Shown piece by piece: positions 1 to 11,383 of a DNA stretch of 64,000 bases. The notes beneath the pieces were generated by a model. It had not been told where the DNA came from. It searched no databases and saw nothing but the letters and a program-made list of their open reading frames with translations. Numbering within the stretch: position 1 is the first letter of the stretch; every line of letters begins with the position of its first letter. This DNA is from Ornithodoros turicata (taxonomy: Eukaryota; Arthropoda; Arachnida; Ixodida; Argasidae), in NCBI RefSeq assembly GCF_037126465.1, contig NC_088203.1, positions 53,667,581 to 53,731,580 of the forward strand. Direction: 5' to 3'. The position numbers and the translations under genes are program-made.

Positions 1-1512
1 GTTGGAGGTGTGACAAAATGTTGCTTCTGCTCTTATATTATATTTCAATAAAATGTTACGATACATTCGTCGTGTACACTGAAGCCAGTTGCAGTTTGCG
101 GGGCTGTCAAAAGTACTTTACAAAAGTACATCTCATTACAGTAACAGAGAACTTATGCACTAAATTATTTCACCATTTTTGACTATTATGCACACCAATG
201 CTGCATGGTTGAGTTTGTACCCAGATCCGAAGGGTTGATAATACTTGAAGTCAGCCCTCAAGTCCTTCTTTACAAATGTTAGTTGGTGACGTGATCATGA
301 ATCAGTTACAAGTACTCCTTTTAGTAAAACAGAGTTAATCAAGTGTTAAACCCCAATCTTGGTTCAAATATTAGTTGGCAGTTGGAAACATGGTCAATAA
401 GAAGTATATTAAAAGGCTATGTACACAGTTCAGCGGAATGACACTGATTAAAATTATCTTATTTACTGCTCATATATACAAGACATTAGTATAACCTACA
501 AATACAGATTACCTAACCCTCAGGATCACTTAGCCCCCAGGTTACTTAACCCTCCAGGAACAAACTAATAATTATGTTGTGACAGCAAAGAAAAAGCACC
601 GAGAAAAACTTGCAGAAAGCAAGAAATGAAAATTTGCTGACGTCAACATTTCTACAAGTCTGCACACTGATGGGAAAGCATCCGAAATAGCAGGCACGAC
701 GCAGATCGAGATCCAGTGGAGTACTTTCTATTGTATTTTCTCGGAGCACCCCATATCCTTCTGTGAATGGCTGACAGCTGATATAACGGAATTTCCTGCA
801 GAAATAAGGGTTTTCCGTCCAGTATGCCGTTCAAGCAGCGCGTAAAGACCACACGGCGCTGCCGGGTATGTAGCGATGTGCTTCTGTTTCTCGGATGTAT
901 GTAAAAGACACTTGCAGTACTTCGGTGCCAAGGCACAGTATTTGGAAATATTCGTCAGCTGTACTACAGTGCCCAGACTTTACATGGCCAGGTACGAGGG
1001 TTGTGACGCGAACAAATTGGCGTCACTAAGGCTGCAAAGCTGGAAGATAAAAGCACCTCGTAAAGACGGCGCCGCCTTACCCCCTCTCCATTTGTGGACC
1101 TGGTGATCGTACGAAGCTCCTGTACCTGCTTTCGCCTTCACTGAAGGTCGTTTCCAACTTTTTTTTTTTTTTTTTTTTTACTGAAATCAAAAATTGTCAC
1201 CGGCCGACCTTGGTCGATTTAAAATGGAATTACCCAGCAGGCGATATTCATCATCCACTGAACTTCGCGATCTTGGTTAATCTTTTGTTTCTTTACCGTC
1301 ACGCGGGTAGAGGGCAGACAAAAAGAAAGCCGGGACCTTCAAAGAAAAAAAAAAAGAGTCCAAATGCAGGGCGGTGACTCAGATCTTCAAAAATATTTGT
1401 GTCTGATACTCAGGGAACTTCAAAGTATGCGAAAAAATTTGGGGGTCTCTAGCTTTCCAGGAAAGTGTCTTAATTGAGGCGCAAACAGTGGACAAATTGC
1501 GGCGTATCGTGC
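1..1512. other. No recognisable gene; noncoding flank
   Basis: Short open frames occur on both strands but none shows a domain, a splice-bounded exon or a start context I can support. A T-tract lies near 1160-1180. I see nothing else that can be annotated here. Confidence 0.5.
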
Positions 1513-1524
1513 GCCCCTCTGAGT

Positions 1525-1565
1525 TGATGATGATGATTAGGATTTTAATGGCGCAAAGGCAACTT
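1525..1565 (-). mobile_element. 41-bp LINE 3'-tail micro-insertion with 12-bp TSD
   Basis: Seen: a block with GAT repeats followed by the motif tggcgcaaaggcaact is flanked by the identical 12-mer gcccctctgagt at 1513-1524 and 1566-1577. On the - strand it reads as the 3' terminus of the I-group LINE at 19178-24860 (ggcgcat..gcaactaaggc followed by a CAT-repeat tail). Known: target-primed reverse transcription often aborts early and leaves 5'-truncated copies with target duplications. Inferred: an extremely truncated LINE insertion or a tail-only passenger. Confidence 0.8.
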
Positions 1566-1911
1566 GCCCCTCTGAGTGGGGAATGGTTTGGGCTCAGTAC
1601 GTTCTTTGGGGTTTAATCTCGCGTTGTGTGCAGAAAATGTCTTCGTAGATTAAACAGTCCGCTGCCTGGATTATTACTTTCGCATCATAGTTTTTTGTGG
1701 TTCCCCTGAACTTTGAGTCTGTGTAGATCGAGAGCGGTTAAATATTCGTCACTATAACCTTGAGATGTGCCTTCTAATGTCAGGACGTGTCTATCATAAT
1801 TTTTGGGAACCAAACTTCTGAGGGTCAAGCGCAAGCATTGGATGATTCGGCCAGAAATGACCCAGTTGCCAGAAATATATGCAGCATGACGTGACTATTG
1901 ACAGGATACAG

Positions 1912-2106
1912 CTATATAGTAAGCGAAAGGCTGCAAGCCGTAGGGACGAAGTGGCGCTTCTGGATGAGCTGACTAGTGAAAGCGAAGACTAAGTTGTCCC
2001 AAAAAGGCTTCTTGATGAGAGGGACAGCCACATAAGTTTTCTTGAAAAAGAAATAAAAGAACTCAGAAAATTCACTACGCAACTCAGTGAAGCCCTAGCT
2101 GCAAAG
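1912..2106 (+). pseudogene. Decayed coiled-coil exon of a BEN/DUF4806-type gene
   Basis: One + frame runs from an AG acceptor region to a GCAAAG|GTACTA donor at 2106/2107. It encodes a basic start (KRKAASRRDE), an acidic stretch (LLDELTSESED), then a heptad-rich segment (RLLDERDSHISFLEKEI, LRKFTTQLSEALAAK) that looks like a coiled coil. An in-frame TAA at 1990-1992, where a GAA would fit the acidic run, breaks it. Similar exons precede BEN or DUF4806 domains in arthropod genes (family knowledge, moderate confidence). No BEN domain follows nearby. The lone stop suggests a dead copy, or a false exon. Confidence 0.45.
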
Positions 2107-2225
2107 GTACTAGCTAAGTAATGCATGATATTGTCACCAATATTGTTTCAGTATCCATCCACATTCCCTGGTGCTTCGTTGCTCCAGTTTACGTGCAGTG
2201 TTAATGGATTGAGTTGTTAGGATAG

Positions 2226-2345
2226 AAAACAATAACACAGACAAGGTCACAGAGACGTTTTAACACTTTGTCTGTGTTGTTTTTTGTCTCTCAGTCTTGG
2301 GTTTTTAAGTTATGAACCTGGACCGCCACCTTGCTTGCTAGCTAT
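2226..2345 (+). mobile_element. Penelope-like 3'-end fragment forming a hairpin
   Basis: Two arms (about 2229-2252 and 2263-2287) carrying aacacagacaaggt and its complement form a snapback. They are followed by cttgggtttttaagt and a cttgcttgctag-like end. The same order (gacaaggt..., cccgag/cttggg, cttgcttgct) ends the GIY-YIG-encoding PLE at 25557. This is therefore a short PLE tail with an inverted partial repeat. No coding capacity remains. Confidence 0.55.
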
Positions 2346-2963
2346 CCATTCTCCTGTGGTTACACTAATATTGCTATTGGGTCACAAGGGAAACGAAGCT
2401 TTTGTGCAGGACTCACTGAGATAGTATTCTACTTCAGATCTATAGCACAGACAATGGTGTCCGTTCCTGTTCAACCTCAGAGAAGTACCAGCACTGCGAT
2501 GTGGCCATAACAAACATTATTGATGTTAAAAGGAAGTTGCCTCAGGACAGAAGCCGCCGATATTTCGAACAGAGACTGTTCTTCTTCTTGATGTTAAGCT
2601 ATTCCCAACAGGTGTACAAGAAGTAGATCACATGAAGTGCGAGACCCAAAGCCGCCATGTCTTGGTGCATCATGCCACGGACGTGCCTTCCTCACCACTT
2701 ACTCTTATTCCATGCGAACTCGACGGTATGAGCATATAACGGTACTCGGGCCTCCTTAGGATTTTCGATACTTTGTGCATCCGTGATTCAACCAGGCCGA
2801 CGGATGTCCGCACGTCAGAATCAGCCGGTGTTCCGAAAGAAATATTTTCAATATTTGTGGCTCCTGGTGCGAGGCCTTCTTACCCTTCCTCATGATTTCC
2901 CCATTCTGCACCTGTCCAAACTGTTGCACAGCTGTAGCATTTTTTTTTTTTTTATGTATGCAG

Positions 2964-3662
2964 GTATCTCTCCTCCTTCAGCCAACAACGTGGAAGGAAT
3001 GGCATACTCAGTTTCAGGTATATACCAAATTCTTCTGCATTTCCCGGCATGAGGGTCTTTCTGAGGTGGGCCATCTTTTGGGAACTGACTTCCTGGCCTG
3101 TCATTGCAAATACCTGTACATCTTCCACAAAACACAAAATTTTCAACCAGTGTTGGTCGGCCTCATTTTGTCCCAACATGATGGGAAATGTGGGTGGGAC
3201 GCCTGCTTAATTTTACGACGTGTTAATCATTGTACAGATGGAAACCTCGCGCAACCTGAGGGATCCCTGGAACTTGCAGCTCAAGGTAAATATTTGCCCA
3301 CTTACTGTCGGTTGCACCAATCTCAGTTCACAACGAGGCCTTCACAAGCTCGGCTCATCCCTTGAGCTCCATCAAAGAGAGTTCACCTGAGCCTATTATC
3401 AGCTTGGGTAACACAAACGGAGAATGGCGCAGAAATGAGAAGGTTGGATGTTGGTTGTGCCTTCAGACCATTTTAGTCGTACACCACTATACGATTTTTT
3501 TTTCATTTTGCTGCGCTTACGCCAGCGCACGTTCAATTCATGTTACAGTTCCTTAGATCTGCAAAGCTTTGCATGGGGATTATTTTGACATTGTCTACTG
3601 TCGAGTTAAACATACTTTGCTCCCTTCCAGGGGAACCCGGAGAACAGTCTCTATTGGAAATG
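2964..3662 (+). other. Possible short spacer exons (2964-3017, 3238-3285, 3631-3662)
   Basis: Three short open stretches are each preceded by a pyrimidine-rich acceptor and followed by a GT donor (AG|GTATAT, AG|GTAAAT, TG|GTAAAG). The first two keep phase 1 on both sides, encode low-complexity Pro/Ser/Gly/Glu-rich peptides, and have lengths divisible by three. This resembles linker exons of the DUF4806-type gene at 38-58 kb. They could belong with the exon at 1912-2106, but phases do not join directly, so an exon may be missing or the set may be coincidental. No RNA evidence. Confidence 0.3.
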
Positions 3663-4076
3663 GTAAAGTATATCTTCTATGAAGTACTCTGTGACTGCGC
3701 TGGATATTTTCCTTGTTATTTTTCAGGCCTCTGTGTATCGTTTTTCTCATACTATATTCCGATTGCATATTACACTGTGTACACATCTTTGCACAGTATA
3801 AAGTGTAAGCTTTTTAAGTGTAACATAAAATTTGGTAAACCTAATATAAATGGTGATGATGATGGTGATGATGTGCCTGATCATACCTGTCTCAAAAAAT
3901 GAGCCACCTTCGTCGACCTCCACGGCGTGCCTTGAACTTGTAAATATTTTACGGTTCTAAAATACAATGTGTATCTTTGTTAAAATCTCTCCTCTCTAAC
4001 GTGTGATGTCATTGCCTCCCATGAACACACCGACGACGGCACCATTATCCCGGAAAGGAACAAATCACAGCTAGCA
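3663..4076. other. Noncoding; GAT-rich tract
   Basis: No supported gene. A short GAT/GGT-GAT tract lies near 3850-3877 without the ggcgc motif of the LINE tails, so I do not call it a tail insertion. Confidence 0.4.
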
Positions 4077-4559
4077 TGTATGTATGTATGTAGTTAGAGG
4101 TTTTGGGGCGCAAGGGCTACTTAGGCCAAAGAGCGCCAAGTCACCGATGAAAAAATTCATGGATTATGTAATGAGTGATTTGTTTAAAATCAGGAAGACA
4201 TTAAAATGTATGCGTATATGTAAAACTTATCTTTAAAGGTGTCTTGTGAAAAGTAAAATACCAATGATGACTAAAATACTTATATACTCTGTAAGATCTT
4301 GATACAATCTAAAAAACTTAAAACATTCACGTGAGGTACTATAGGCTCATTGTCAAGCAAAAGCGAAGGATGAAATGGTATGCAATACCGATAGAATGGT
4401 GAAAAGTGAGTCAAACGATATTGCTCATATGCTGGACATGCTATTAAAATGTGAATTACTGTTAGAGGCTTGTGACAGTATTGGCACTCTGGCTGCGGTT
4501 GTCCAAGAAGTAGGTGCTGGTGTGGTAGGTGTGTGTGCCCTATTCTTAGTCTGGAAAGT

Positions 4560-7500
4560 GTGACTTCAAAGAAGCGATTTCGGTGATAGGAACTCTCCCC
4601 CTCTTTAATTACTGGTACCTCTAAGTTCTGTATCCCATGTCAGCTCCCACTGTGATACGAGAGCCTTTCTTAGAGCTGGCCTGTAGTCCTGAAAGGGAAT
4701 TTGCATAGTTTGTGGAGGAGACAGTGATGCAACCTTTGCTGCAGCATCAGCTAGCTCATTTCCAGCAATCCCTACGTGGCTGAGGACCCAGCAAAAGTGT
4801 ATGTCATGCCCTTGTGAAGGCGTACAATTAGATTATGGAAAAGATCATTTCATATCACCGTGTTTTTGTAACGCAGGTTAAAACTGGTTGGTTTGGATAG
4901 CTTCTTATTCTTAGGACATATGATGCCCCAAGGTAAAATCGCCGTCTGTTCAAGGAACATTCATGTGATTCAACATATAGACTTTCGACCGGCGAGGTTC
5001 GGAATGCACCGAGCACGAGCCTAAGCCCCTGGTGGTGGACTGGGTCTAAAATTTTCAATACAGACGGACGGGCGGAGCCATATACGACACATCCGTAATC
5101 TATCTTTGAACGAATGCAAGAGGTATACACGCGTCGCAAAGTTTCCTGGTCCGCACCCCATGACTTGTGTGCGAGAATTTTCACTAAATTCATCGACTTT
5201 ATACACTTAACCTTCAAGTTTTGGATATGGGACTTGAAGGTGAGTTTAGAGTCGAATATGACGCCAAGAAATTTGCTCTCTAATTTCACAGAGATATCTT
5301 GCCCATTAAGTTTGAGTGTGGGTGGTGGAAATGTTCCTCTCATTCTCACGAAGTGGACACACACAGTTTTCTCTGTGGAGAATTTAAACCCGTTTAGTGA
5401 AGACCATTTGGCCATTTTGACCACTTTGACCATTTGACCATTTATACACAGCTGCATCTGTCGTTCACATCTTGACAAGCTTGCCGAACAACAGGATATT
5501 TGGATGTCATCCACATATAAAGGATATGATATGGAAGGTGGAATGACACTGGCTATAGAGTTACTTTTGACCAAGAATAATGTGACGCTAAGAACGGATC
5601 CCTGCGGGACACCATTCTCCTGCACAAATGTACGGGATAAAGTAGTTCCTAGTTGGACTCTAAATGTTCTTTGCTGAAGGAAATCAGCGATGCATTTCAA
5701 AAGACGACCCCTTATACCCAAGGAATACAGATCCTGCAAGATACCGTATCGCCATGCGGTATCATACGGTTTTTCCATGTCAAAGAAAACTGACAAACAG
5801 TGCTGCCTCCTGACCAAAGCTTCACGAATAGTTGTTTCTAGACGAATGAGGTGATCCAGTGTGGAACACCCCATTCGAAAACCGCACTGGAATTGAGATA
5901 TACAGTTATTTGTTTCTAGGAGATGAATCAGTCGGCTGTTCACAATTCTCTCAAAGGTCTTACCTATGCAGCTTGTAAGAGCAATAGGGCGGTAACTGCC
6001 TGGACTTGAAGCTTCCTTCCCTGGTTTCAGGAGGGGTATTACAGTGGCAGTTTTCCATGCGGATGGAAGTGTGCCCTGTATCCAAACATGGTTGAAAAAG
6101 TCAAGTAAACATGTTTTTGATGAGTCAGACATGTGGTCAAGCATGGAATATGTAACTCGGTCTGGGCCTGGAGCAGTTGCTTTGGCAGATAATAAAGAGC
6201 GTGAAAGTTCTACCATGGCGAATCGTTGGTTATACGCAAAGCCATCACCATCACGTAACGGAAATTTTTTGTTTTTCAGCTCTTTGTTTAGTTTTAAGAA
6301 ATTCACTTGTATAGTGTGAAGAGCTTGAAATGTTTTCAAAGTGTTCACTAAGGACATTAGCCTGTTCCTCTAGGCTTTGGCATACCTGGCCGTTGACTTC
6401 TAGAAGAGGAACCGAGCGGCTGAGATGCTCCCCACGGATTTTACGGAGCCTGTCCCACACCACTTTGGATGGGGTACTAGAGGACAGAGAAGACACAAAG
6501 TTGTGCCAAGAGGACCGCTTTGCTTGTTTTCGCGTCCATTTGGCCTTTGCTCGTGCCTTTTTAAAAGGTAAGAGATTTTGTGTTGTGGGGTACCTCCGAA
6601 AAGTGCCCCACGCCCGGTTTTGAAGTTTGCGAGTTTCCTGGCACTATTCCACCAAGGCTTCGGTCGCTTTGGGAGATTACCAGAAGTTTGGGGAATGGAC
6701 GCAGTTGCTGCATCCAGAATAATGTTGGTGATGAGGTTGTTAGCTTCCTCTATTGTCACCACATCAAAGGGGATTAGTGAGAGGTCGCATTTTTCCATAA
6801 ATTTATTCCAATCTGCATCTTGCAATTTCCACCTGGGTGGTCATGTTGTTGTACTATTCACAGACTGCAGATGTTTTAAAATGACCGGGAAGTGGTCACT
6901 TCCATAAGGGTTCTTATCCACAGTCCATTGCAGGTCCTGAAACTGAGATGGACTGCAAAAGGAGAGGTCTAATGCAGAGAAAGATTGAGTGGTTGTATGC
7001 ACATATGTTTGTAAGCCGGTATTCATGAGACAGCTAGACGATGACAACAAAAATTTTTCGAGCATTTTTCTGCGACTGTCGATTCTACTACTGCCCCAGA
7101 GGGGATTGTGGGCGTTAAAAAGAGGGGATGGAAGCTGCCTGTACAAGTCTTCTATGTCCTTTTGTGAAATGGGTTGCGATGGTGGGAGATAGACTGAACA
7201 GATGGTAACAATTCTGTCGAGACACACCTGCACAGCTACAGCTTCCAAGTCCGTGACTAGATTAACTTCTTTGGCTGGAAGGGTTTGCCGTGTAATGATT
7301 GCTACTCCGCCAGATGCACGGGTTGTATCATCTCGATCTTTGCGGAAAATATTATACCTACGGAACGGATTTTGTACATGTGTGTTCAAGTAAGTTTCTT
7401 GCACACAAAAGCATATTGCGTTGTGCTTCCCAAAATGATCATGGACGTCGTCTAAATTAGAGAGTAGACCGCGACAATCCCACTGAAGGATTGTGTGGCC

Positions 7501-7581
7501 CATCATGATAGCGGAAACGAGAAAAAGAAAGAGGGTGTACAACGCTTTGTTCTGCAGACCGGAAAAAAAAAATATTGCCAT
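4560..7581 (-). pseudogene. LINE copy 1 ORF2: endonuclease-RT-RNase H, frameshifted
   Basis: The - strand starts at Met 7581 (MAIFFFSGL...), then an AP-endonuclease start (ILQWDCRGLLSNLDDVHD, CVQET) and 'NPYGSDHFPV' near its end. The frame breaks near 6840, again near 6400-6500 and near 6300. Reverse transcriptase follows in one open stretch (6357-4855) with SYRPIALTSCIGKTFERI, FDMEKPYDTAWRYGIL, GVPQGSVLSVTLF and the catalytic YVDD (PLYVDDIQI). After a stop at 4855 a degenerate RNase H trace is readable around 4830-4560 (HVGIAGNELADAAA-like). It would have given a multidomain cytoplasmic replicase; this copy cannot. Confidence 0.85.
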
Positions 7582-7594
7582 TACTGTACGGCTG

Positions 7595-9022
7595 CTAGGT
7601 CTTACTCCTCTGGGGAGGAGTAATCCTTGGCTTCCGTGCTTTTCTTCTGGCCTCCGCCAAATCCTTCTCCGATATCACGGGGAGTGAACCACTCCTCGAG
7701 AGGTTTCCTCTTGAGGGTGTCAGAAGTGGTGAGCTCGTGCTCCCCAAGTAGAGCTCCGAGCTCGAATCATCATCACACTCCATCGAGCGCAACTCCATGG
7801 ACGGTGATGACAAAGGTAGGACTGCTGTCGCAGTCACTACCATGTTTTCATCATGGGGCATGGTTTTCACCCCGTCTTCACTTATTGTTTGCTGTGCTCT
7901 AGGTGGAGTGTCTGTCTGTGTGTGTACTGTTACCATCTTTGGTTTCTCTTGAAGTACAGTGGAAAAAGATTTTTGAGTGAAGAATGGGGATACCTTTCTC
8001 CTTGCTTCAGGATAGCTGATATTTTCTGTAACCTTGATACGCAAAATCTCCTTTTCCAATTTCCACTTAGCGCAAGACCTGGAGTAAGAGGGGTGATCAC
8101 TGGAGCAGTTTACAAAGCAATCAGGCCCTCTACACTCTTTCGTGTCATGGCCCTGCTGACCACAACGAGCACAGCACGGCGTCCCACGGCAAGCATCAGC
8201 AGCATGCCCGAAGCGGTTACACTTGAAACAACGAAGAGGGTTCGGAATGTATGGACGGACCTCTGCAGACAGGTATCCAACTTTTAGTTTATCGGGCAGC
8301 AAAGGACGATCAAAGGTAAGGGCTACGTTTCTGGTGGTAATATATTCATTATTTTTGCGTATCTTAAGTTTCCTGACATCAATTACTGCCTGTTCCTTTA
8401 GGTTAGCAAGAATCTCTTCTACCAGGACGTCAATTAATTCAGTGACAGCTACCACCCCACGGCATGTGTTCAGAGTTTTATGCAAGGATGCAGATATCGG
8501 GACCCCAAGCATCTCCCTGGTGGTCAGGATCCTTTGGCAGTCTTTTTCTGATGTACATTTGATGAGAATATCACCAGATCGTAGCTTCTTGATTTCGCTT
8601 ATGTGTTTTGATAGCGAAGACACTGCCTTCTCAATAAAGAAGGGAGACATTTTTCCAAGTTGCACATTTTTTCCTTCCTCTGAAGAGTCGGAAGACAGGA
8701 CAATGCACTTTGACAAGAAGAACTGTTCATTCAGTTTTAAGGCTTCGGTCCGGGGACGTTTCCCGCCCCCGATCGTAGATGAAGAGAAATGTTTTACCAT
8801 GCAGGTTTGATTACTAGGCATTCCACAATGTCGCCCACACTTCATGCCTATACATGTGGGAAGGTCCCGGAGTTTTAAGGAAACCCGTCGGCCGGAGCTT
8901 GACCAAGGCCACGACCGCAAGGTTTCTATCAAGGTTTCTATCCCTTCACCTTTCATCCCCTCGGCACGGTAGGTAACACCTTGGGACTGGGGGCTGAGGT
9001 CCGTGGTGGCGCCACTCACCAA
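7595..9022 (-). CDS. LINE copy 1 ORF1 gag-like nucleic-acid-binding protein
   Basis: An open frame of 475 residues. The central part carries zinc knuckles CFKCNRFGHAADAC and CARCGQQGHDTKEC (both CX2CX4HX4C), then a third Cys/His motif (CFVNCSSDHPSYSRSC). The knuckles follow an RRM-like segment with SAEVRPYIPNPLRC. The C-terminal tail is Ser/acidic, then basic. Family role: binds element RNA and forms the ribonucleoprotein. The true start may be an internal Met, because the first 70 or so residues look like translated 5' UTR. It ends 13 bases before the ORF2 ATG, as in copy 2. The frame is open although its partner ORF2 is broken. Confidence 0.8.
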   Translation of the reverse strand: MVSGATTDLSPQSQGVTYRAEGMKGEGIETLIETLRSWPWSSSGRRVSLKLRDLPTCIGMKCGRHCGMPSNQTCMVKHFSSSTIGGGKRPRTEALKLNEQFFLSKCIVLSSDSSEEGKNVQLGKMSPFFIEKAVSSLSKHISEIKKLRSGDILIKCTSEKDCQRILTTREMLGVPISASLHKTLNTCRGVVAVTELIDVLVEEILANLKEQAVIDVRKLKIRKNNEYITTRNVALTFDRPLLPDKLKVGYLSAEVRPYIPNPLRCFKCNRFGHAADACRGTPCCARCGQQGHDTKECRGPDCFVNCSSDHPSYSRSCAKWKLEKEILRIKVTENISYPEARRKVSPFFTQKSFSTVLQEKPKMVTVHTQTDTPPRAQQTISEDGVKTMPHDENMVVTATAVLPLSSPSMELRSMECDDDSSSELYLGSTSSPLLTPSRGNLSRSGSLPVISEKDLAEARRKARKPRITPPQRSKT

Positions 9023-9055
9023 ACACCAGCCGAAGCCGGTACCCCCTGCGGGAAA

Positions 9056-10141
9056 GACAAGGTTAAGAATTTCCTCCTAAACATTAGAGACGGTTCAACT
9101 GCGTCGACATACAAACTCTGCATTGGGGACGTACGGTATGCACCAGTTGCAAGTCTTAAGGCTGAGTGATGAACAGGGTCAAAAGATTTCAGTGTAGACG
9201 ATCGGGCAGATCCATAGACTATGCATCCGTAGTCTATCTTTGAACGTATCAGTGATCTGTAAGGCGATTAATGGCTACCTGCATTTGGCGTTCACATATA
9301 GCAAGGTTGCACGAGCTGAAGCTTATTTGTAGATCATCTACATATAATAAGTATTGGATTGTAGGAGGGATGACGCCAACAACTGAATTGATTTTCAGGA
9401 CAAAAAGCGTAACGCTCAAGACACTGCCCTGAGGGACTCCGTTTTCCTGTACAAACAGGTCTGATAATGTATTTCCGAGGCGCACTCGGAAAGTTCGGTT
9501 AGAAAGAAAGTCTTGAATGCAGGTACATATTTCCTCCGATTCCGCAATTTATGAGGTCTTGTAAAATTCCATATCTCCATGTGGTATCATAAGCCTTCAT
9601 TAGGTCGAAAAACACAGATAAGCAATACTTATTCTTAATGTGACCCTCTCTTATCTGTGTTTCCAGACGAACCAGCTGATTAAGTGTGGATCGGCCACGG
9701 CGAAACCCACACTGAAAGCGGTCTAGCATTTCATTACTTTCGAGAATATATACCAATCGGTTATTAACAAGCCGTTCGAATGTTTTACAAAGACAGCTCG
9801 TCAAAGTAGTGGGCCGATAACTTTCTGCACAGCTCGGGTCTTTGCCGGGTTTGAGAATCGGAATAACACATTGCTACTTTCCAATCCTTAGGGATTTTGC
9901 CCTCCTCCCAAATCCTATTGAAGAATGACAACAGAGCCTGCAGTGAAGGAGGTGGTAGCTTTTGTATCATCTTATATTGGATACTGTCAGGTCCTACAGT
10001 TGTTGCTTTGGAGCTCGACAATACCGTCTCAAGCTCCCACATCGTAAACTCACAGTCATATTCTTCTTTTGTCTTTGGGCTTGAAAGCCTATTTCGTTCA
10101 GCCTTTTCTTTGTGCTTTAAGAATTTACTTGTGTATGTGGA
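9056..10141 (-). pseudogene. Related I-group LINE fragment (RT), internally deleted
   Basis: On the - strand the pieces read SKATTVGPDSIQYKM, FERLVNNRL, GRSTLNQLVRLETQI, ENGVPQGSVLSVTLF and YLLYVDDLQISF, in two or three frames. After CERQMQVAINRL the frame jumps to a segment matching IRSKIDYGCVVYGSAR of copy 1, so about 110 residues are deleted near 9255. The 5' side ends abruptly at about 10141, where the gypsy element begins. The right part of copy 1 abuts its 3' side. It is a different subfamily member from copies 1 and 2. Confidence 0.8.
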
Positions 10142-10144
10142 CTT

Positions 10145-10700
10145 TTGATTTCGTCACTCAGTCCGGACGTTTTTAAACGACTTTTTAACTTGCTGCAGCC
10201 TCGGACAGTCACAGAGGTACCTTTCAAAGACATTACGGCCGTGTTATCTGAACACTTCACGCCAAAGTGCTTCAGAGAATTTGAGAGGTCCAAGCTCTTC
10301 TCCGCCCGTCAGCAAGAGGGCGAACCCATCACAGACTTCGTTCAGCGCTTGTCTGCAATCATTTCCCGTTGCGAATACGACACGGAAACAGATGTTAGAG
10401 CGTATTCCTTGCTAACAGCCTTCATCGTGGGTCTCCGTGACCAACGCAATCGCGCCCGGCTCGTCCTAGGGAAGAGTTTAACTTTGGACACAGCGATTCG
10501 GCTGCTGAAAGCTATTTGGCCGCAGAGGCTGAATATAAGCAGTTGTATGTCGGGACGAACGTGCACAAGGTGACATCCAGGAATGCCGGAAAGGAGTCTT
10601 GTTTCAGGTGTGGCAATTCCAACCACCTCGAGGAATCTTGATTTCGCAACGAAGAGTGTCACGCTTGTGGGAAGATTGGCCATATTGCAAAGATGTGCCT
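10145..10700 (+). pseudogene. gypsy gag remnant with zinc-knuckle traces
   Basis: The frame encodes a retrotransposon gag-type helical region (FKDITAVLSEHFTPKCF, SKLFSARQQEGEPITDF, FIVGLRDQRNRARL). After a frame change the knuckle region near 10600-10690 is still readable as CFRCGNSNH-like and CHACGKIGHIAKMC-like pieces. This would be the capsid and nucleocapsid part. Start missing; broken. Confidence 0.75.
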
Positions 10701-11236
10701 ACATCCCAGCCACAGGCACAACACAAGAAAGGCAAGAGGGCCCGCAAGGTGAATCTTGTGACGGACGTGTTCCCTGCCGACGAAGAGGACGGGAAGTTCC
10801 TTACTTGCAAGATCCAGGACAAGCAGGTCGTTTTACAAGTGGATACTGGTTCCCGTGCCACGCTTCTGGATGATCGGACGTACAAGAAATTTGGCGAGCC
10901 AAGGCTACATCCCTCTCCACTCCGTCTACGCGCCTTCAACAAGAATGAAATTCCGCTTCGTGGGGCGGCAGACCTTCATGTCTTCATCGATGGGAGAGAA
11001 GAAACCCTACCAGTTATCTTCACCAAGATGGAGCACACTAATCTCCTTGAGCGAGAGTGGATACGCAAGCTAGGCATCAATCTCAACGAGCTGTTTGTTG
11101 GTTCCATCAGCTCAATGTCTGCGTTGGACGAGATTCTGGGGGCGTACGAAGATCTTTTCCGCAATCAGCTCGGTAGATGTACCAAGACCTTGGTTCATCT
11201 CCATCTCAAAAACGACGCTCAGCCAAAGTTTTTCAA
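10701..11236 (+). pseudogene. gypsy aspartic protease and pol linker
   Basis: An open segment carries the retropepsin active-site motif VDTGSRATLL (D-T-G), then the typical linker (LREWIRKLGI-like, here LEREWIRKLGINL) leading to the RT N-terminus (LHLKNDAQPKFF). Pol is interrupted at 11236/11384 by the small hairpin insertion, so the protease-RT frame is cut. Confidence 0.8.
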
Positions 11237-11383
11237 CAACAGAGAGAGGGCGCAGACAAGCTGGTTCATGATGACAAGGATGCAACCCGAGACAGGGAAA
11301 TAAACAACAGACAACAATGATTGCTGTGTCTGAGAAAATGGTTGTCTGTTGTTTATTTTCCTGTCTCGGGTTGCATCCTTGTC
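11237..11383. mobile_element. 147-bp snapback element inserted in gypsy pol, 11-bp TSD
   Basis: Seen: aagtttttcaa occurs at 11226-11236 and again at 11384-11394, flanking an insert absent from the pol reading frame. Inside, gacaaggatgcaacccgaga and its complement (ending near 11382) form a long hairpin with about 35-45 bp arms around a central loop. The cccgagac...gacaagg arrangement matches the PLE-tail hairpins elsewhere in the window. Removing insert plus one repeat rejoins the gypsy frame. Inferred: a tail-derived insertion by a PLE-like mechanism. Confidence 0.75.

Larger units (their letters stand above)
4077..9052 (-). mobile_element. I-group non-LTR retrotransposon, near full length, decayed (copy 1)
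   Basis: Read on the - strand, a 5' region (about 9052-9023) is followed by ORF1 (9022-7595), a 13-base spacer, ORF2 pieces (7581 down to about 4560) and a 3' tail with ggcctaagtagcccttgcgc and a CATA-repeat end near 4077-4092. Domain order (gag-like zinc knuckles, apurinic endonuclease, reverse transcriptase, RNase H) is that of the I group. ORF2 has several frameshifts, so the copy is dead. I could not find a convincing target duplication. Confidence 0.85.

Noticed and set aside
876..1106. Open frame of 76 residues on the + strand
   Set aside because: Cys-rich by chance, no family, no splice context, and overlapped by equally open frames on the other strand.
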